Source: Trileptium ribeirensis
Taxonomy: Eukaryota; Nematoda; Enoplea; Enoplida; Thoracostomopsidae
Assembly: GCA_030248225.1 (NCBI GenBank)
Contig: JASANE010001736.1
Location: 36,114 to 100,113 of the forward strand
Direction of reading: 5' to 3'
DNA length: 64,000 nucleotides
The notes beneath the pieces were generated by a model that saw only the letters and a list, made by a program, of their open reading frames with translations, searched no databases and was not told the origin of the DNA. Positions 61,197 through 64,000 of the stretch are shown here, one piece after another. The translations under genes and the position numbers were made by a program. Position 1 is the first letter of the stretch. Every line of letters starts with the position of its first letter.

Positions 61197-61680
61197 CAGT
61201 AGCGGATTCAGGGTTCGCGGAGGGGGATCCCGGGGCGCACCGCGCCGCTCAAAGAGCCGCACTTCCCGATCTGCGACGCTACGATCAGCCTCACGCTCGA
61301 GGCGCCGGACTCCCTGAGGTGTGCTCCCTCCAAGGCGCCGCACACTCTTACGTCGGATCGCCCGCCGCTCCCGCCATCCGAGGCGCCTTGCACCCCCTCC
61401 GGGTCGCCACGCGCAATGCCCAGGCGCCCACCAATTACGAAAGGCGTCGCACCCCCTGCCGCTGAGGCTTCGCCTCACTTCGCGAGGCGCCGCTCCCACT
61501 CTCGAAGGGCTTCACTCTTCTTCGAGGTGTTACGCACGCAGCCACAGGCAACGCACTCCTCAGAGGCGTCGGACCTCGCCGCCGAGACGCCTTCCAGGCC
61601 AACATACATACAACCTACACTCCTTGGCCAACGGATCTTTGGCACCTTTGTCTGTTCCGGTGGGGGATGCCTTCTTTTGT
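61197..61680. repeat. GC-rich block with degenerate GGCGCC minisatellite
   Basis: Starts CAGTAGCGGATTCAGGG, a sequence type seen at ends of some hAT elements, although no matching right end was found. About eight degenerate units around (C)GAGGCGCCGCACTCC are spaced 30-50 bp. Base composition differs sharply from the AT-rich surroundings. Open frames on both strands here follow from the GC content. Confidence 0.55.
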
Positions 61681-61987
61681 CTAAAGATTAAAGTATTGGG
61701 AAAAATCCGAGGTTTGCGCGTCATATTTGATGTGCTGAGAAATCAATACGCAGTTTATTTGCACTTCAGGTTATGAAGACTATTATGTACTTTGAGTAGG
61801 GTGGCGGGGTTGGGCACCGGAAAAAAGTATTTTCAGTTTTTTCCTACCCCCCCCCTCCCGGGAAAGAAGGTTGAGTTTTTGGAGCCGAAAATGATGGAAA
61901 ACCGATATGCAACGAAATATACAACCGTCAGCATTATTTACACACAGTTAAACAGCCTTTACATTTCATGCGTATGATTTATATGGT

Positions 61988-62038
61988 AGAGATGGTATAA
62001 CACTATCTTCCGAGCATCGACTTAAAGATACCATCTCT
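61988..62038. repeat. Inverted repeat with 11-bp arms
   Basis: AGAGATGGTAT at 61988-61998 and ATACCATCTCT at 62028-62038, perfect arms around a 29-base loop. Confidence 0.8.
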
Positions 62039-63154
62039 TAGCCTCAGCATAACTTGCTTCCTACGCCGCATCAGAAACTTTTGCCCGATGATATATTGAA
62101 AATAAATAGGTGCGATGCTCTGAATAAAGCCATGGGGTTTGTATTGACATATAAAAGCAGTAAACTAAGCACACAGGCCACGCACACATGCAGGCGGGAG
62201 GAAGCAAGGGGTTTCCATACCCTTAATCCTGAGCTCCCCGTCCTAAGAAAAAAAACTAAGGAGTTACAGCCCTTGGTGGTTGGCCGCCATCCCACTATCC
62301 GCGGCGGTCCGTTTACCTGCCAGGATAGAAACGCGCCGGCATGTATGCCATATTTACCGCGACAAGTCATACGCTCCCGAATGGCTAAACAGTTGGATCG
62401 TAGACTTAAGTTACATGGTCTATTGTATTAATGCATTTCTAGCATCAGTTGAACGGTGTGATACCAGTTTAACTAATAGTAAGTCTACACAATTACTAAA
62501 AATTTTAATCACATTCGACAATTTTAATCGTTTTTAAACTTCCGTTTTTCCGTGCTACTTTCCCTTTACATACATTTTTCAACAAACAACGCCTTTGTTT
62601 CAGTAGCCGATGCTTATCTTCTGACATAAGACCTCAATAACCAATCAGAAACTATATTTGCCCAATTACGGTGCAATGGCATTTAACAAAGGAATTCCAC
62701 CGTAGCTTCTGTCTCCATCGGCACGACCTTTGCATCAATTACTAAATAGACGAAGACGTGAGAGATGCCTTGCAAATATATCAGCAGCGTTTTATCATGT
62801 TATCGCGCTAATACCAAGCCGGAAAATATGAGTTTGCGTTAGCTTATCAAGTTCTTTCACAATTAATTCGAACCTAATAAATATATATACGTACTCCTCC
62901 TATCGATATAGCCACCATGTGGTTTTCACATAACCCTACCCTTCGAAAGATTCAAGCGCGGCGGCACTGTGCGGTTGCAAATTCTGTGTAAAACATTGCA
63001 GTTTTAGACCTTTTTCAGTAAATAAGATATTAATTTGTAATGCAAATACACCACACTTTTTGCGAAAGATGAACCGAGTATCACTGTTACCCTCTCAGAA
63101 ATATTTTTGCAAAATTTTATGCAAGTTGACTTGAAAAAATTTTGCTTCAATTCT

Positions 63155-63510
63155 AGTCCCCATTTGAAGATAAATCGTGGCGACGCTGCTGCTGACATTT
63201 ACATTTTGTTTGAGTTATCACTGTATATTAGCAATATTTTGCTATCCCCTGTCCTCTTCCTCTACCCCAGTCCCCATTTAGAGGTAAATCGTGGCGGTGC
63301 TGCTGCTGACATTTACATTTTTGTTTGAGTTTATCACTGTATATTATTTAGCAATATTTTGCTATCCCCTGTCCTCTTCCTCTACCCCAGTCCCCATTTT
63401 TAGAGGTAAATCGTGGCGGTGCTGCTGCTGACATTTACATTTTCTTTGAGTTATCACTATATTGTTTACAAGATTTTTGCTATCCCCTATTCTCTTCCTT
63501 TCCTTTTTCA
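63155..63510. repeat. Tandem repeat, three units of 114-120 bp
   Basis: Units start AGTCCCCATTT at 63155, 63269 and 63389 and contain AAATCGTGGCG, GCTGCTGCTGACATTTAC and GCTATCCCCTGTCC. They differ by small insertions and substitutions. Confidence 0.9.
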
Positions 63511-64000
63511 CGGCACCATTTCTTCAATTCGAAACATTTGTGTTAAAAAATTTTTAACATCACAAATCTAGCACCCCGGCAGGGTGGAGATATATCGGAG
63601 GCGCGAGCCGGGGCAGCCCTCATCAAACTGCGGTTGGTCCCAATAGTGGGGGAGCGGAACTCCCCACGGATCAATCGGTTTAATTTTCGCCGTAATTTTT
63701 TCAAAAAATTTTGTGGGTGGACTAATTTTTCTGGTGGACGGTATGAGCCGGTGGCATCGAAAATTTATGGGGGGCACGAACCGGGGGCCAGCTGGCGGTG
63801 AACGAGGGGTGTGTCAGCTGTGGTGGGTGCCTCCATCCCCACCCCCCCACTAGCGAGATCCCAGCAAATGGCAATCACTCAATTATAAACAATGGTCAAC
63901 CGAGACCGGGTCAACAAAATTTTTAAAAGGCTATCCTATGTTAACGTCCCCACCAAATTTCGAAATGTGACTACGTCCTGCAGCTGGCTTTCCTTGAACG

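Larger units (their letters stand above)
60296..64000. other. Presumed lst-2 intron to the window end
   Basis: No FYVE-finger exon is visible. The stretch begins with a GGGTCATTTCACG word at 60409, like the ends of the element at 33284, but without a matching second end. It holds the poly-A run, the GC-rich block, an inverted repeat at 61988-62038, a GC-rich frame at 62200-62430 that I do not recognise, and a 3-unit tandem repeat. From 63570 a G-rich stretch (GGAGATATATCGGAGGCGCG) may begin another element. Confidence 0.5.

Noticed and set aside
61176..61776. Long Arg-rich frames on both strands
   Set aside because: They come from GC-rich repeated DNA lacking stop codons; no known motif and no splice context.

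Overview
The window is eukaryotic, probably from an arthropod and most likely an insect. The evidence is short spliced exons with GT/AG borders, kilobase introns, several transposon families, core promoters with a TATA box and a TCAGT initiator, and a broken copy of a repeated gene family I associate with arthropod genomes. There are no bacterial operons, CRISPR arrays, rRNA genes or tRNA genes that I can see. The species is not assigned.

Two host genes can be assembled exon by exon, with every splice phase agreeing. On the minus strand, six exons from 37244 down to 12652 encode part of condensin complex subunit 1 (NCAPD2/Cap-D2). On the plus strand, five exons from 49815 to 60295 encode part of the lateral signaling target 2 protein (lst-2/ZFYVE28). 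Both are incomplete here. Neither N-terminus was found, and the C-terminal FYVE finger of lst-2 would lie beyond 64000. The genes are arranged head to head, with about 12.6 kb of repeats between the outermost exons found.

Nearly everything else is repeats. (1) A large non-coding element, here called element S, is present three times in the same orientation: copy I about 3750-11257, copy II about 16161-21952, copy III about 39581-47304. It has no convincing ORF but is densely packed with short hairpins, several of which keep pairing through compensatory changes between copies. It also has a TATA+Inr promoter and a block near its 3' end that is almost unchanged in all copies. (2) Four copies of a ~1.1 kb hAT-like element (CAGGGA...TCCCTG ends, 8-bp target duplications) are present. 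Two sit inside element S copies and one contains two further insertions. (3) Two foldback elements have minisatellite arms. (4) A ~1.4 kb repeat family (R) appears three times, one copy split by a 5'-truncated LINE and another internally duplicated. (5) Two inverted-repeat elements carry many poly-G tracts. (6) There are smaller MITE-like elements, (TA)n tracts and tandem duplications.

At the left edge (1-2943, minus strand) lie a broken arthropod repeat-type gene and a frameshifted PWWP-domain gene fragment. The right edge (60296-64000) is a presumed lst-2 intron with a GC-rich block, a poly-A run and a 3-unit tandem repeat.

The best candidate for an undescribed system is element S. It looks like a multi-kilobase mobile or duplicated non-coding unit whose RNA or single-stranded DNA fold has been maintained. 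All comparisons were made by eye.
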